Source of the DNA: Avena insularis
Taxonomy: Eukaryota; Streptophyta; Magnoliopsida; Poales; Poaceae
Assembly: GCA_023614405.1 (NCBI GenBank)
Contig: CM042685.1
Location: 185,476,257 to 185,540,256, forward strand
DNA length: 64,000 nt
Reading direction: 5' to 3'
The notes under the pieces were generated by a model that ran no database searches, was not told the origin of the DNA, and saw only the letters and a list, made by a program, of their open reading frames with translations. The position numbers and the translations under genes were made by a program. Of the stretch, positions 1 to 10,638 are shown one piece after another (positions within the stretch are counted from its first letter, which is position 1; the number at the start of each line of letters is the position of its first letter).

Positions 1-1815
1 CAAATGTGATTTTTGAGAGTTGGAATCAACTCAAAAGCTATTATAGTTTAAATTTGAAAAATGTTTGAATGCAGAAAAGCTTCTGCCTTGTTATTTTTAC
101 CAAGGTTGATCTATAGATTCAAATGATTTGAATCCAACGGGCTTGGATTAAGCACTTCAAAACCTTTCTAACAAAATTGGTTTCATTCAATTTGGTTCAA
201 TGAATCGAGCTAGGTTGATTTTTGAAACTAGGTACAGAACTATGTTTGAACTTAAATAGAAAAAGCTAAATTCAAATGGTTGGGCTGCGCGGGAAGGGTT
301 ATTGGGCCGGCACAGTGTCACTCCGCGGCGCGGGGCGCAACTAATAGGGCGGGTCTACTGGTCAGCGACTCTTAACACGCGAAGCGGTACGGGGCGATGT
401 GGTGCGTTGGATTAGAAGTAAGATCAACGGCTGAGGGTCGTCGTCGACGATGAACTAGTCACCGACGAGCTTGAACCCCAGCGGCTCAGTGGGGGTCGTG
501 GGAGGATCACCGGGGCTCAGGCGAGGGTCAGCGATGCGGGCGAACGACGAAGTCGATGACGGCGAACCTCCTGGTACCGGCAGCTCCTCCTGGGTGGACG
601 AAATCGACGGCGCCCTTCTTCTCTAGAGGCGGCCTGCTCCGGCACAATTCCGGCGATGCGCTGCTCGCCTTGCTCCGGGAATGGGGTGGAATGATCAATG
701 ACGTGAGGGGAGTGAGGTGGTGTGAGGGGACCGACGGGCGCAAACTGAGCTCGTCGTGGTCGACGGCACAGAGGGCTATCGACGTGGGCGATGGTAGGGG
801 GCGGTGGTGATCACGCGTGCACGCGGCGAGGGCGGCGCGCGGTCTGTGGGTGCTGGTCTAGTGTGGCGCACGGGGAACGGTCTCGGCATGGTTGCAGAGA
901 AGGTTGGCATGGTCTGTGCGTGTGGTCCAGGGGCTGGCATCGCTCGCGGCTGGGACAGGGAGTGGCGGTGGGGTGCTAGCTTGCTCCCAGACAAGGTTGG
1001 CGAGGCTAGTGCTGCTTGTAGCTTGCTATCGACCATTGGGTGGCAATGCTGCTCTCGGCCTGCTCACCATTGATGACAATGGCTAGCTTACAGTAGTGCT
1101 AGATATTAGTTATGGTTGTTAGATGATCTACTAAGGCTAGTGGTGTCCAGAGAGGGAACAAGTTAGGCCAGAATCACTGCACAGTATAGTGTTTTAATTT
1201 TGTTTGATTTGTATCTGCAAGGTGTTTGATGAAATGGCCGCATGAATTCAAGTTTTGAATTTTGAAAATATTTTTGGTGGGTGTGCTAGGCATGTGTTGG
1301 TGAGTCTGTAGATGCTTGGGTTTTGAAAGTTGAGCTTGTTTGAGTGGTTTTTGAAAAAGTGGGATCTTCCCATATGATATAGATTCAATTTTAAACTGTC
1401 ATTTAAACTATGAATTTAAATGTTTTTGGATGATCACAAAGTGGGCCTTGGTACTTTGTTATGAGTACTATCAAGGGGTACAAAGATCCAAACATGTTTC
1501 TGTTAAGTTCTGAAAGTTATAGATAGCCAAAGTAGGCATGGGAGTTAAATTGGCAAAAGTGACCATTCACTTAAGTTGATGGTTTTGATTTGTTTGTCTT
1601 TGGGAAAAGTCTGGGGATTGTTCAGATGATGTTTATTTCACATAAGAATCATTTTACAAGCAAAGAAACACATAATCATGGCAATTCAAAAGAATCCACA
1701 TTTTAATACATACACATATGAATGCTTTCATATTTTAATTGGAAAAGTTTTTGTTAACCCTAATTTTGGTGATTAGAGTTTGATGATTCTAGTTTAATAT
1801 TTTTGGGATGTTACA
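1..1815 (-). repeat. 3' LTR of the chromovirus, partial (about 2 kb missing to the left)
   Basis: This block is nearly identical to 8636-10638. Its minus-strand start is TGTAACATCCC, ending at 1815, directly after the polypurine tract. Relative to the 5' LTR it lacks about 40 bp near 724-727 (the segment that carries the TATA box in the other copy) and about 165 bp near 803-808. The small ORFs in its GC-rich part (528-1086) are not conserved in frame between the two LTRs and are not genes. Confidence 0.92.
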
Positions 1816-1830
1816 AACCTTCCCCCCTTA
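1816..1830 (-). other. Polypurine tract of the chromovirus
   Basis: On the minus strand TAAGGGGGGAAGGTT lies immediately before the LTR start TGTAACATCCC, the position expected for the plus-strand DNA primer. A little upstream on the minus strand is CGGGACGAGATTTTG, which recurs almost unchanged before the polypurine tract of the family X element at 15283-15312. Confidence 0.85.
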
Positions 1831-1874
1831 AACAAAATCTCGTCCCGATATTTTAAAAAGGACGAAAAGATTAC

Positions 1875-3467
1875 CTAGGATTTGAAGAGATCGGGAAACT
1901 CTGTCCTGATGTGTTCTTCGCACTCCCAGGTAGCTTCCTCTTCTGTGTGGTTGCTCCACTGAATCTTGAGAAACTTGATGCTTCGGGTTCTGGTAGTTCT
2001 GAAAGCTTCTTCCAAAATACGGATGGGTACTTCAGGATAGGTCAGGTCATCGTTGATCTCTATGGTCCGGTGATCAATATTCTTGAACACTTCAGTCTTC
2101 TCTAGGACTTCGAGGCACTTGCGAAGTAATGAGATATGGAACACATTGTGCACGGCTGACATCTCTTCAGGTAGTTCCAATTGATACGACACTTCTCCTC
2201 GATGATTCAGAATCTTGAAAGGTCCGATATATCTGGGGGCTAACTTTCCTTTCAACTGGAAACGCTGCATTCCCTTCAATGGCGACACTTTCAGATACAC
2301 AAAATCTCCTATGTTGAAGGCGAGGTCTCGACGTCTCTTGTCGGCATAACTCTTCTGTCTGGACTGGGCTATCTTGAGGTGCTCACAAATCTTGTGAACC
2401 TTCTCTTCTGCTTCTCATAGGATATCGGGTCCAAAAATCTGACTCTCTCCTACTTCCGACCAATTCAAAGGGGTGTGACACTTTCTTCCGTACATGAATT
2501 CAAATGGGGCCATTTGCAAACTAGCTTGATAACTATTGTTGTATGAAAATTCTGCAAACGGCATACAGTATTCCCACTTAGATCCATATTATAACACACA
2601 GGCTCTCAGCATATCTTCGAGTATTTGATTTACTCGCTCCGTTTGTCCATCGGTCTGAGGGTGATAAGAGGTGCTGAAATCTAGGCGGGTTCCTAAACCT
2701 TCTTGGACTTTCTTCCAGAATCTCGAGGTAAACTGAGTTCCTCGATCCGATACGATGTTCTTGGGGACTCCATGCAAACTGACGATTCTAGCAATGTATA
2801 ACTCCGCTAGCTTCAAACTCTGATATGTGGTCTTGACGGGTAAGAAATGGGCGACTTTGGACAATCTATCCACTATGACCCAGATAGAGTCATTTCCCCT
2901 ACTAGAAGTAGGCAGTCCAGTGATAAAGTCCATTCCAACGGAATCCCATTTCCATTCCGGAATCTGCAATGGTTGCAACAATCCAGCGTGTCTTTGATGT
3001 CCTGACTTGACTCGCTGACATATATCACACTTGGCGATATAGCTTCCGATTTCTCTCTTCATCTTATGCCACCAAAATTGCTCTTTCAAATCTTGATACA
3101 TCTTTGTTCCTCCGGGGTGGATAGAATAAAGAGTATCATGAGCTTCCTTCAAAATAACTTCTTTCAACTCAGAATCTGCGGGTACACAAAGGCGTCCTTT
3201 GTACCACAGAACTCCTTCTTCGTCTTCGGTGAATCCGGGTACTTTTCCTGTACCGATACAAGGCTTGATTCTGTTGATACTAGCATTTCCTTTCTGCGCC
3301 TCTTTGATATGGCTGATCAAAGTGGGTTGAAGTTCTATGCTAGGCAAAAATCCTTCACTCACTAATTCCATCCGAAAATCTTCCATCTCTTTGTGCAAAC
3401 TTGGTTGCTCCTTCAAAATCATGGAGTTCAAGCGGCACGGCAATCTATTAAGGGCATCTGCTACCAC
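1875..3467 (-). pseudogene. Integrase with chromodomain-like C-terminus (broken)
   Basis: This is the C-terminal third of the polyprotein, all in one minus-strand frame. The first block (3467-2589) has the zinc-binding H-H-C-C region (around HPGG...CDICQRV) and the DDE core: GMDFITG with the first Asp, SDRGTQFTS with the second, and QTERVNQ with the Glu. TAA at 2589-2591 stops it just after MLRACVL, and TGA at 2415-2417 interrupts the next stretch. The last block (2300-1875) has the GPF/I-type motif (GPFKILNHRGE) and ends with a chromodomain-like segment (IQWSNHTEEEATWE...FPDLF), typical of Tekay/Del elements, where it is thought to steer insertion into heterochromatin. Catalytic residues are present, but the stops make this copy dead. 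Lysine/arginine-rich linkers are retained. Confidence 0.88.
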
Positions 3468-3963
3468 GTTGGCTTTACCGGGGTGATAGTGAATGTCCAG
3501 ATCGTAATCCTTGATTAGCTCAATCCATCTTCTCTACCTCATATTCAGCTCCTTCTGAATGAATATATACTTCAGACTCTTATGATCCGAATAAATCTCA
3601 CAGCGGTTTCCCATCAGGTAATGCCTCCATGTCTTCAGGGCTAGAACTACGGCTGCGAGTTCGAGGTCATGGGTTGGGTAATTTTTCTCGTGTTGTTTCA
3701 GTTGTCGGGATAGATAAGATATAACTTTGCCTTCTTGCATTAGCACACATCCGAGACCGATCTTGGATGCGTCACAATACACGTCGAAGGGCTTTGTGAT
3801 ATCCGGCATGATTAAGATTGGGGCTGAAATCAATATCCTCTTGAGTTCTTGAAAGCTCGCTTAAAATTTGCCCGTCCATTCAAACTTCTTGTCCTTCTTC
3901 AGCAATTGGGTCATGGGTCTGGCGATACTCGAGAATCCTTCTACGAACTTGCGGCAATATCCT
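3468..3963 (-). pseudogene. RNase H of the chromovirus (broken)
   Basis: It lies between RT and integrase in the same frame as the integrase. Motifs seen are [16 protein letters not shown] (first catalytic Asp), [19 protein letters not shown] (Glu) and [12 protein letters not shown] (Asp), a normal gypsy RNase H. TAA at 3861-3863 cuts the linker from RT and TAG at 3534-3536, where a Gln codon is expected before the arginine-rich RRWIEL segment, cuts the link to integrase. The RT end is joined out of frame near 3955-3965, where a small deletion changed the usual FLGLAGYYRKF region. Confidence 0.85.
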
Positions 3964-5437
3964 GCCAATTGAAAAATGCACGAACTTGGGTTTGAGTGGT
4001 TGGGGCTTGCCAATCTTCGACATCTTTCACCTTTGCAGGGTCAACGGCAATTCCTCCAGCTGATACAATGTGGCCGAGGAATCCTACCTCCTGTAACCAG
4101 AATTCACATTTGCTAAACTTGGCATACAACTGATGCTCTCTAAGGGTTCCAAGAATGGTCCTTAGGTGTAGCTCATGTTCTTCTTCCGATTTGGAATAAA
4201 TCAGTATGTCATCGATGAAAACAACGACAAACTTATCCAGGAAGTCCATGAAAATCTTATTCATGAGATTCATGAAATAAGCGGGGGCATTGCTTAATCC
4301 AAAAGACATGATGGTATACTCGTATAGTCCATATCTGGTGGTAAAGGCAGTCTTTGGAATATCCTCTGCGCGAATCTTGAGTTGATGATAGCCTGTTCTA
4401 AGATCAATCTTAGAAAACACTTTGGCACCGGTCAACTGATCAAACAAATCTTCTATCTTGGGCAATGGGTACTTGTTCTTGATGGTGACATCATTCAACT
4501 TTTGGTAATCCGTACACCAACGGTTACCTCCATCCTTCTTGTCCACAAATAAGATAGGTGATCTCCATGGCGACACACTTGGTTGAATTAATCAAATTTC
4601 CAACATGGAATCCAGTTTCTTCTTCAGCTCTGCTAGTTCGGACGGGTTCATACTATAGGGTCTCTGGGCTATGGGTCCTGTTCCGGGGATTAGTTCAATG
4701 ATAAACTCGATATCCTGATCTGGGGGCATACCGGGCAAAACATCTGGAAATACATCAGGGTATTCACAGACTATCCGGACTTGGTCAATGGTAGGTTGGG
4801 CTATACTCTTGTTGCACTTGAATTGGCGAGGTAAGGTTTCAGATATATGCTCAACTGATATTCCGGCTGTACTGGTCATGGTTATGGCTTTTTTGGCACA
4901 GTCAATCAATCCTTTATGTTTGGACATCCAATCCATTCCTAGTACTACTTCCAAACCTTTAGTTCCGAGTACTATCAGATTAGCATAAAAATCTATGCCA
5001 TGGATTCGGATAGGGACGGCTTTGCAAATTTGCCTAGCTTTGGTGGTTGAACCGGGGATTTGAACAATCATAACATGCTTCAGTTTGGTTGGTTGAGTCT
5101 TACTAGTGCAAGCAAATTCTTCGGTGACAAATGAGTGCGATGCACCAGAATCAAAAAACACTCGAGCCAGTACTGAATTAACAGAAAACATACCCAGCAC
5201 GACGTCTGGCGCTTCCTGGGCTTCTTCAGCATGCATGAGAAAAAGACGGCCGTTGCGGTTGAGCGAGTTCCCTGGGGCAAACCTTCTTCCAGGCTGAACA
5301 CGACGCTGCTGCTGAGCTGGGGCATTTTCATTGGGGGCTACGGCATTCTTCTTGTTGGGGCACTCGTTGGAGTAGTGACCCTTATTTCCACAGTCATAAC
5401 AAGTCACTTGCGACTTGTCCTTTGCTGCAACAGGCAC
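3941..5437 (-). pseudogene. Aspartic protease and reverse transcriptase (broken)
   Basis: From high to low coordinates: a CCHC zinc knuckle (CYDCGNKGHYSNEC, the end of Gag), the protease active site DSGASHSF, then RT. RT shows [12 protein letters not shown], the DLRTGYHQL box, the [10 protein letters not shown] box, and the catalytic [11 protein letters not shown] (FIDD variant of YxDD, usual in chromoviruses). TGA at 4592-4594 replaces the KGFIRPS region that normally links the two RT halves, and the frame is lost near 3955-3965. Gag, protease and RT share one frame, so the element made a single polyprotein. The active-site residues look intact, so the element died by stops rather than by loss of the catalytic core. 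Confidence 0.88.
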
Positions 5438-5446
5438 AACATTGCT

Positions 5447-6113
5447 TCAAGTCCTCGGGGCAGTGTTGGTGTTGGCGGCAGCATTGTTGTTGTTGAACTT
5501 GGGTGGTGAACGGCTAAAAGTGCCAGAGTTGCCGGGGTTGTGGTGATTTCCTCCGGGCCTTGGGTTTCCACGGTTGGGATAGGTCGAACAGTTCATCGGG
5601 GGTCTGTTGGTTCTCAGGGCAAATCCTGGAGATGGGTTAGGGCGATACTTTGGGGTCTGATGGGTTCCTGGCTGATGCATCATGCGACGCTTGCGGTTCT
5701 CATTGGCTTGGTTGATCTTTCCTTCCATCTGGATGGCAGAGTCGACAAGGGCTTCAATATCAGCAAAAGGGATATTGACTAACACCATCTGCATCTCATC
5801 GTGCAGACCATTCAAGAATCTCTTCTTCTTCTTGGCTTCAGTGTCGATCTCATCCGGGGCATACCTAGCTAATGATAAGAAATTGTCACGGTATTCCACT
5901 ACAGTCATCCTTCCTTGCTTCAGTTCTCTGAACTCGTCTCTCATTCTCTTGATCAAACCCAGTGGTACATGGGTTCTGCTGAACTTGACCTTGAATTCCT
6001 CCCAGGTCATCATCTGTCTTCCGGTCATTGCATGAATGTTGTTCCACCATGCTCTGGCATCTCCGGCTAGATAGTGGGTGGCAAACAGAACTTTCTCGTT
6101 GGCTACTACTCCT
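5447..6113 (-). pseudogene. Gag of the chromovirus, N-terminus missing
   Basis: The open frame runs from about 6113, not from the internal Met at 6028: residues such as ATHYLAGDARAWWNNI precede the familiar gypsy Gag core TWEEFKVKFSRTHVP and a basic, Pro/Asn-rich tail. TGA at 5447-5449 separates Gag from the zinc knuckle and protease in the same frame. Upstream of 6113 the frame closes at once (TAG TAA), and the first part of the capsid domain is missing. Short repeats (GCTACTACTCCT at 6102 and 6162, ACTACGCTAGTG at 6115 and 6143) sit at the break, suggesting an internal deletion. The product would have been the capsid precursor that packages element RNA in cytoplasmic particles. Confidence 0.85.
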
Positions 6114-6165
6114 TACTACGCTAGTGGGACCGAATACAACTCACTACGCTAGTGCTCAAGTGCTA

Positions 6166-6372
6166 CTACTCCTCAGAGTCGGTGTAGTCTTCATCCTCAT
6201 CATCATCGTCGTCATTGATGAAGGCGAAGTCATCCTCATCGGTGAAGAAATCCATAGCCTGATCCTCCAGAAAATCATCATCGCTGAGATAGGAGTAGGG
6301 GTCTCCACAAAGATCCTCTCCGGCATTCTCCCTTTCCTCCAACTGATAAAACTTGTTGTACTTCACGTCCAT
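6166..6372 (-). CDS. Short very acidic ORF at the start of the chromovirus interior
   Basis: A true ATG (minus strand, 6372) opens a 68-residue frame that is strongly acidic, with a run of Asp/Glu (INDDDDDEDEDYTDSEE) at its end. It sits where gag should begin, directly after the primer-binding leader. It may be the original N-terminus of Gag, now cut off from the rest by the rearrangement at 6102-6173, or a separate leader ORF. Function unknown; I do not recognise a domain. Confidence 0.4.
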   Translation of the reverse strand: MDVKYNKFYQLEERENAGEDLCGDPYSYLSDDDFLEDQAMDFFTDEDDFAFINDDDDDEDEDYTDSEE

Positions 6373-6587
6373 TTATAAGAATATAGGATGAGTAGATTAG
6401 TAGAGTGATCAAGTGTGTCGAATTTTATGTATTTTGCAAGAGTTTTTGAGGTACATGAATTTTTTTATGAAAGAATCTAGGTGATAATAATGGGAATAAG
6501 TTTTTGTAAATATTTGCTTCCTTTGGTTATGAAACTAAGTTTTTGATTCAAACGTCCAGTCTAACTAGGGTCTCCTATGGTCAGGAT

Positions 6588-6600
6588 GGCTCTAATACCA
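6588..6600 (-). other. Primer-binding site, initiator-Met tRNA type
   Basis: The minus strand reads TGGTATTAGAGCC, three bases after the 5' LTR end at 6604. This matches the 3' end of plant initiator tRNA-Met (TGGTATCAGAGC) with one change, and fixes the LTR/interior boundary. Confidence 0.85.
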
Positions 6601-6603
6601 AAT

Positions 6604-9600
6604 TGTCAACACCCGGATTTTTAATCCCATATGCCTGTTATGCCATACATCGCAATCCAAGGATTACCATTTTTGCGATACATAACAGAATTGGATACCA
6701 CAGTACATCATCCATTACAAACCATACATAAGGTCTTACACAAATAAGGATATCATGATCCAGTTCTTAATACAACTCAAGCGGCAGAATAACGTAATAA
6801 TAACGGTAGCATAGGAGAAGCTCCATCTTCGGGGTCACAGGCAATGCTGACGATGGGAGATGATCCTAGTTGTCGTAACCTTCCTGGGGTCCATCCTCCT
6901 GGTACTCCTCTTCATAGTCTGGCCACGGGAATAGCCAGGGAGAAGGCCATGAGTACTCTTTAAGTACTCGCAAACTAATACTAACAAGTGAAAAGGGGTT
7001 TTTGTAGTAGGACACTAAGCTCTAGGGTTGTTTTGCAAAAAGCCAGATTTACCCCTACTAAGTTCAGAAGCAAGAAAATCTAGTTGAAATTTTATAACAC
7101 CTAAGTGGGAACTTTTATTTCATATCACAACTCTGTTGTGGTCAAGTCAAAATCTCAATCCATTTCACAAGTCATTTTGAAAACATCTGACGGGGGAACA
7201 GTATGGCCACTCCAACTGTCCATAACCGCGGATGCGGCTATTCGAATAGTTTGACACTCTGCAGAGATTGTACACTTTCACCACAACATTCGATACAAAC
7301 GTCAGGAACAAGTCCTGAATTCACCATACTCAGTATGCGGATAATCAATCCTAACCTTTCAATTACACGCCCTAGTATAAGCACCTCTCCTGTGAGTTTG
7401 GCCTCCCAACCATGACTAACTGTCATCTTGGGTACTGCACAGGTGGACAATCTTCACAAGGTAGCCTCAGCTCAGACCTTGGCCGTGAGGGAACTAATAC
7501 TAAGGTATATAAGTTTCCAGTCAAGCCCTACCCAATTCTCGGGTATTGTGGTTGTACGATAAAATTGGAATGGTATCGCATCCAGACAACCATCAGTTTT
7601 ATAAAGGGCTAAGGCTCATGCCTCAACATTTTCATCATCAAAATCATCTGGTGTTCGGAAACACATGTCAAAACATCTCAATAAAATGATCCATCATTCC
7701 AAGGTTTTCATAACCATTTTCCACCAAGTATTCCCATCTAAAGTTGATCAAGTTTTATGCTTAGCACTAGCATCTACAAATGGGAGTGAGTACTAAATGA
7801 GGGGTGGTAAACTAGGGGAGTTTAACTAAGTTCAATCTCATGCCTTAGGATGACATCAAGATTATCTAGCTTAGGCCAAATTTTATGCTCTTTATGCAAC
7901 CTTCAATTATCTTTCTAGTATCTACAATTCACTTAAGTAAGCTCTAAGTAATAGCTTTGATAAAGAAATAAATTAGAAGCTTGTAAGTAAAACTAGGATT
8001 GGTTTATCATCAAATGTGTCCAACCAAGCATGCTTAGTGCATTGCATACGTTATCTAACTTTCATAATTTGCAAGTGTTAGCTTGCAAGGTTAATAGCTT
8101 GCTCAATCAACTGGTAGTATTAGTCTTGCATAGGTCAACTTGATTAGTAAGGCTTTCCTTGTGCAGAGCAGTGGTTGAAGTTCTCCTCGGCTTCTTCTTC
8201 GTAGTATCCTCCTTCCTCCTCGTATCCTTGGTCGGTACTAGCGTCTATGAATAAATACGAGGTACACAATCACCAAACAATACTTAAATACTTTCAATCA
8301 TCACACACAAGGGTTCTATAGATGATCTAGCATTATCACTAACATTCAAGATTATTTCTTTTATTTTTAAAAAAGTCAATTCTACTCATTGAAAAACTAC
8401 TTAAGATTTAATATTCTCCAAACCAAACATGGGATCATGTTGACACATGTCATCACCACATATTTCAGTACATGGGAATGTGATTTAAAGTGGTGTCACA
8501 ATTTAATAAGGTTTAACCTTTTATTTCAATTTAAATAAAGTGACTAGAAATGTCTATGTAGCATTCTTTTATTACTTGAACATTATTTCTGTAAGTAAAC
8601 CCATATGTTTTTATATATTCTGAAAGGTATGATAAAATGTGATTTTTGAGAGTTGGAATCAACTCAAAAGCTATTATAGTTTAAATTTGAAAAATGTTTG
8701 AATGCAAAAAGACTTTTGCCTTGTTATTTTTACAAAGGTTGATCTATAGATTCAAATGATTTGAATCCAACGGGCTTGGATTAAGAATTTCAAAACCTTT
8801 CTAACAAAATTGGTTTCATTCAATTTGGTTCACTGAATCGAGCTGGGTTGATTTTTGAAACTAGGTACATAACTATGTTTGAACTTAAATAGAAAAAGCT
8901 AAATTCAAATGGTTGGGCTGCACGGGAAGGGTTATTGGGCCGTCCCAGTGTCACTCCGCGGCGCGGGGTGCAACTGACAGGGCGGGTCTACTGGTCAGCG
9001 TCTCTTAACACGCGAAGCGGTACGGGGCGATGTGGTGCATTGGATTAGAAGTAAGATCAACGGCTGAGGGTCGTCGTCGACGATGAACTAGTCACCGGCG
9101 AGCTCGAACCCTAGCGGCTCAGTGGGGGTCATGGGAGGATCACCGAGTCTCAGGCAAGGGTCGGAGATGCGAGCGAATGATGACGGCGAACCTCTTGGTA
9201 CCGGCAGCTCCTCCTGGGGTGGACGAAATCGACGGCGCCCTTCTTCTCCAGAGGCGGCCTGCTCCGGCGCAATTCCGGTGATGCGCTGCTCTCCTTGCTC
9301 CGGGAATGGGATGGAACGATCAGTGAGGTGAGGGGAGTGAGGTGGTGTGAAGAATTCGAGCGGGGGAGGCCTATATTTATAGTGGTGAGAGGGGACCGAC
9401 GGGCGCAAACTGAGCTCGTCGTGGTCGACGGCATAGAGGGCTATCAGCGTGGGCTACAGTAGGGGGCGGTGCGGTGCTTCCTGGCGAAGCTCAACGACAT
9501 GGTGGCGAGGCGTGGGGCGGTGCTGATCGGTCGGAACCCTGCGGTGCTCTGCGCGTGCCCGATGGGAGTTTTAATGGCACATAGCGCGCATGGTCCACGC

Positions 9601-10638
9601 GGCGGCGAATGGGCGTGTCTGCGGGGTTGCTGGGACTGTGGTGATCACGCGTGCACGCGACAAGGGCGGGCGCTGTGGTGCGGTCGAAGCGCGTGGCGAC
9701 GGGCGCTCGGCATGGTTGCAGAGAAGGTTGGCATGGTTTGTGCGTGTGGTCCAGGGCTGGCATCGCTCGCGGCTGGGACAGGGAGTGGCGGTGGGATGCT
9801 AGCTTGCTCCCAGACAAGGTTGGCGAGGCTAGTGCTGCTTGTAGCTTGCTGTCGACCATGGGGTGGCAATGGTGCTCTCGGCCTGCTCACCATTGATGAC
9901 AATAGCTAGCTTACAGTAGTGCTAGAGATTAGTTATGGTTGTTAGATGATCTACTAAAGCTAGTGGTGTCCAGATAGGGAACAAGTTAGGCCAGAATCAC
10001 TGCACACTATAGTGTTTTAATTTTGTTTGATTTGTATCTGCAAGGTGTTTGATGAAATGGCCGCATGAATTCAAGTTTTGAATTTTGAAAATATTTTTGG
10101 TGGGTATGCTAGGAATGTGCTGGTGAGTCTGTAGATGCTTGGGTTTTGAAAGTTGAGCTTGTTTGAGTGGTTTTTGAAAAAGTGGGATCTTCCCATATGA
10201 TATAGATTCAATTTTAAACTGTCATTTAAACTATGCATTTAAATGTTTTTGGATGATCACAAAGTGGGCCTTGGTACTTTTTTATGAGTACTATCAAGGG
10301 GTACAAAGATCCAAACAAGTTTCTGTTAAGTTCTGAAAGTTAGAGATAGCCAAAGTAGGCATGGAAGTTAAATTGGCAAAAGTGACCATTCACTTAAGTT
10401 GATGGTTTTGATTTGTTTGTCTTTGGGAAAAGTTTGGGGATTGTTTAGATGATGTTTATTTCACCTAAAAATCATTTTACAAGCAAAGAAACACATAATC
10501 ATGGCAATTCACAAGAATCCACATTTTAATACATACACATATGAATGCTTTCATATTTTAATTGGAAAAGTTTTTGTTAACCCTAATTTTGGTGATTAGA
10601 GTTTGATGATTCTAATTTAATATTTTTGGGATGTTACA
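6604..10638 (-). repeat. 5' LTR of the chromovirus, complete (~4.0 kb)
   Basis: Bounded by TGTCAACACCC (plus-strand left end, next to the primer site) and GGGATGTTACA (right end at 10638). The right half matches 1-1815. The middle is GC-rich (about 8930-9900), the rest AT-rich. A TATA motif on the minus strand lies at 9371-9382. At about 4 kb the LTR is nearly as long as the 4.8-kb interior. ORFs seen in the GC-rich part shift frame against the other LTR and are not called as genes. Confidence 0.92.
9371..9382 (-). promoter_or_regulatory. Likely core promoter (TATA box) of the chromovirus 5' LTR
   Basis: The minus strand reads CTATAAATATAG, containing a strong plant TATA consensus, followed on the minus strand by a C-rich stretch suited to a start site about 30 bp on. 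It has the right orientation for the element. The corresponding ~40 bp is absent from the 3' LTR copy. Confidence 0.55.

Larger units (their letters stand above)
1..10638 (-). mobile_element. Tekay-like chromovirus (Ty3/gypsy LTR retrotransposon), left edge cut by the window
   Basis: Two long matching blocks, 1-1815 and 8636-10638, flank a minus-strand gag-pol region. Read on the minus strand, the order is 5' LTR (10638-6604), primer-binding site, gag, protease, RT, RNase H, integrase with a chromodomain-like tail, polypurine tract and 3' LTR (1815 to beyond base 1). The order protease-RT-RNaseH-integrase defines Ty3/gypsy, and the C-terminal chromodomain-like segment points to the Tekay/Del chromoviruses. 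LTR ends are TGTAACATCCC and GGGTGTTGACA. The polyprotein has several stops and a frameshift, so the copy is non-autonomous. It sits within the 5' LTR of a family X element; GAAAC at 10639-10643 would be one target-site duplicate, with the other outside the window. Confidence 0.93.

Noticed and set aside
9088..9909. Several ORFs of 70-146 codons on both strands of the chromovirus LTR
   Set aside because: GC-rich LTR sequence; the same region in the other LTR (528-1086) has indels that break every frame, and no domain is seen.
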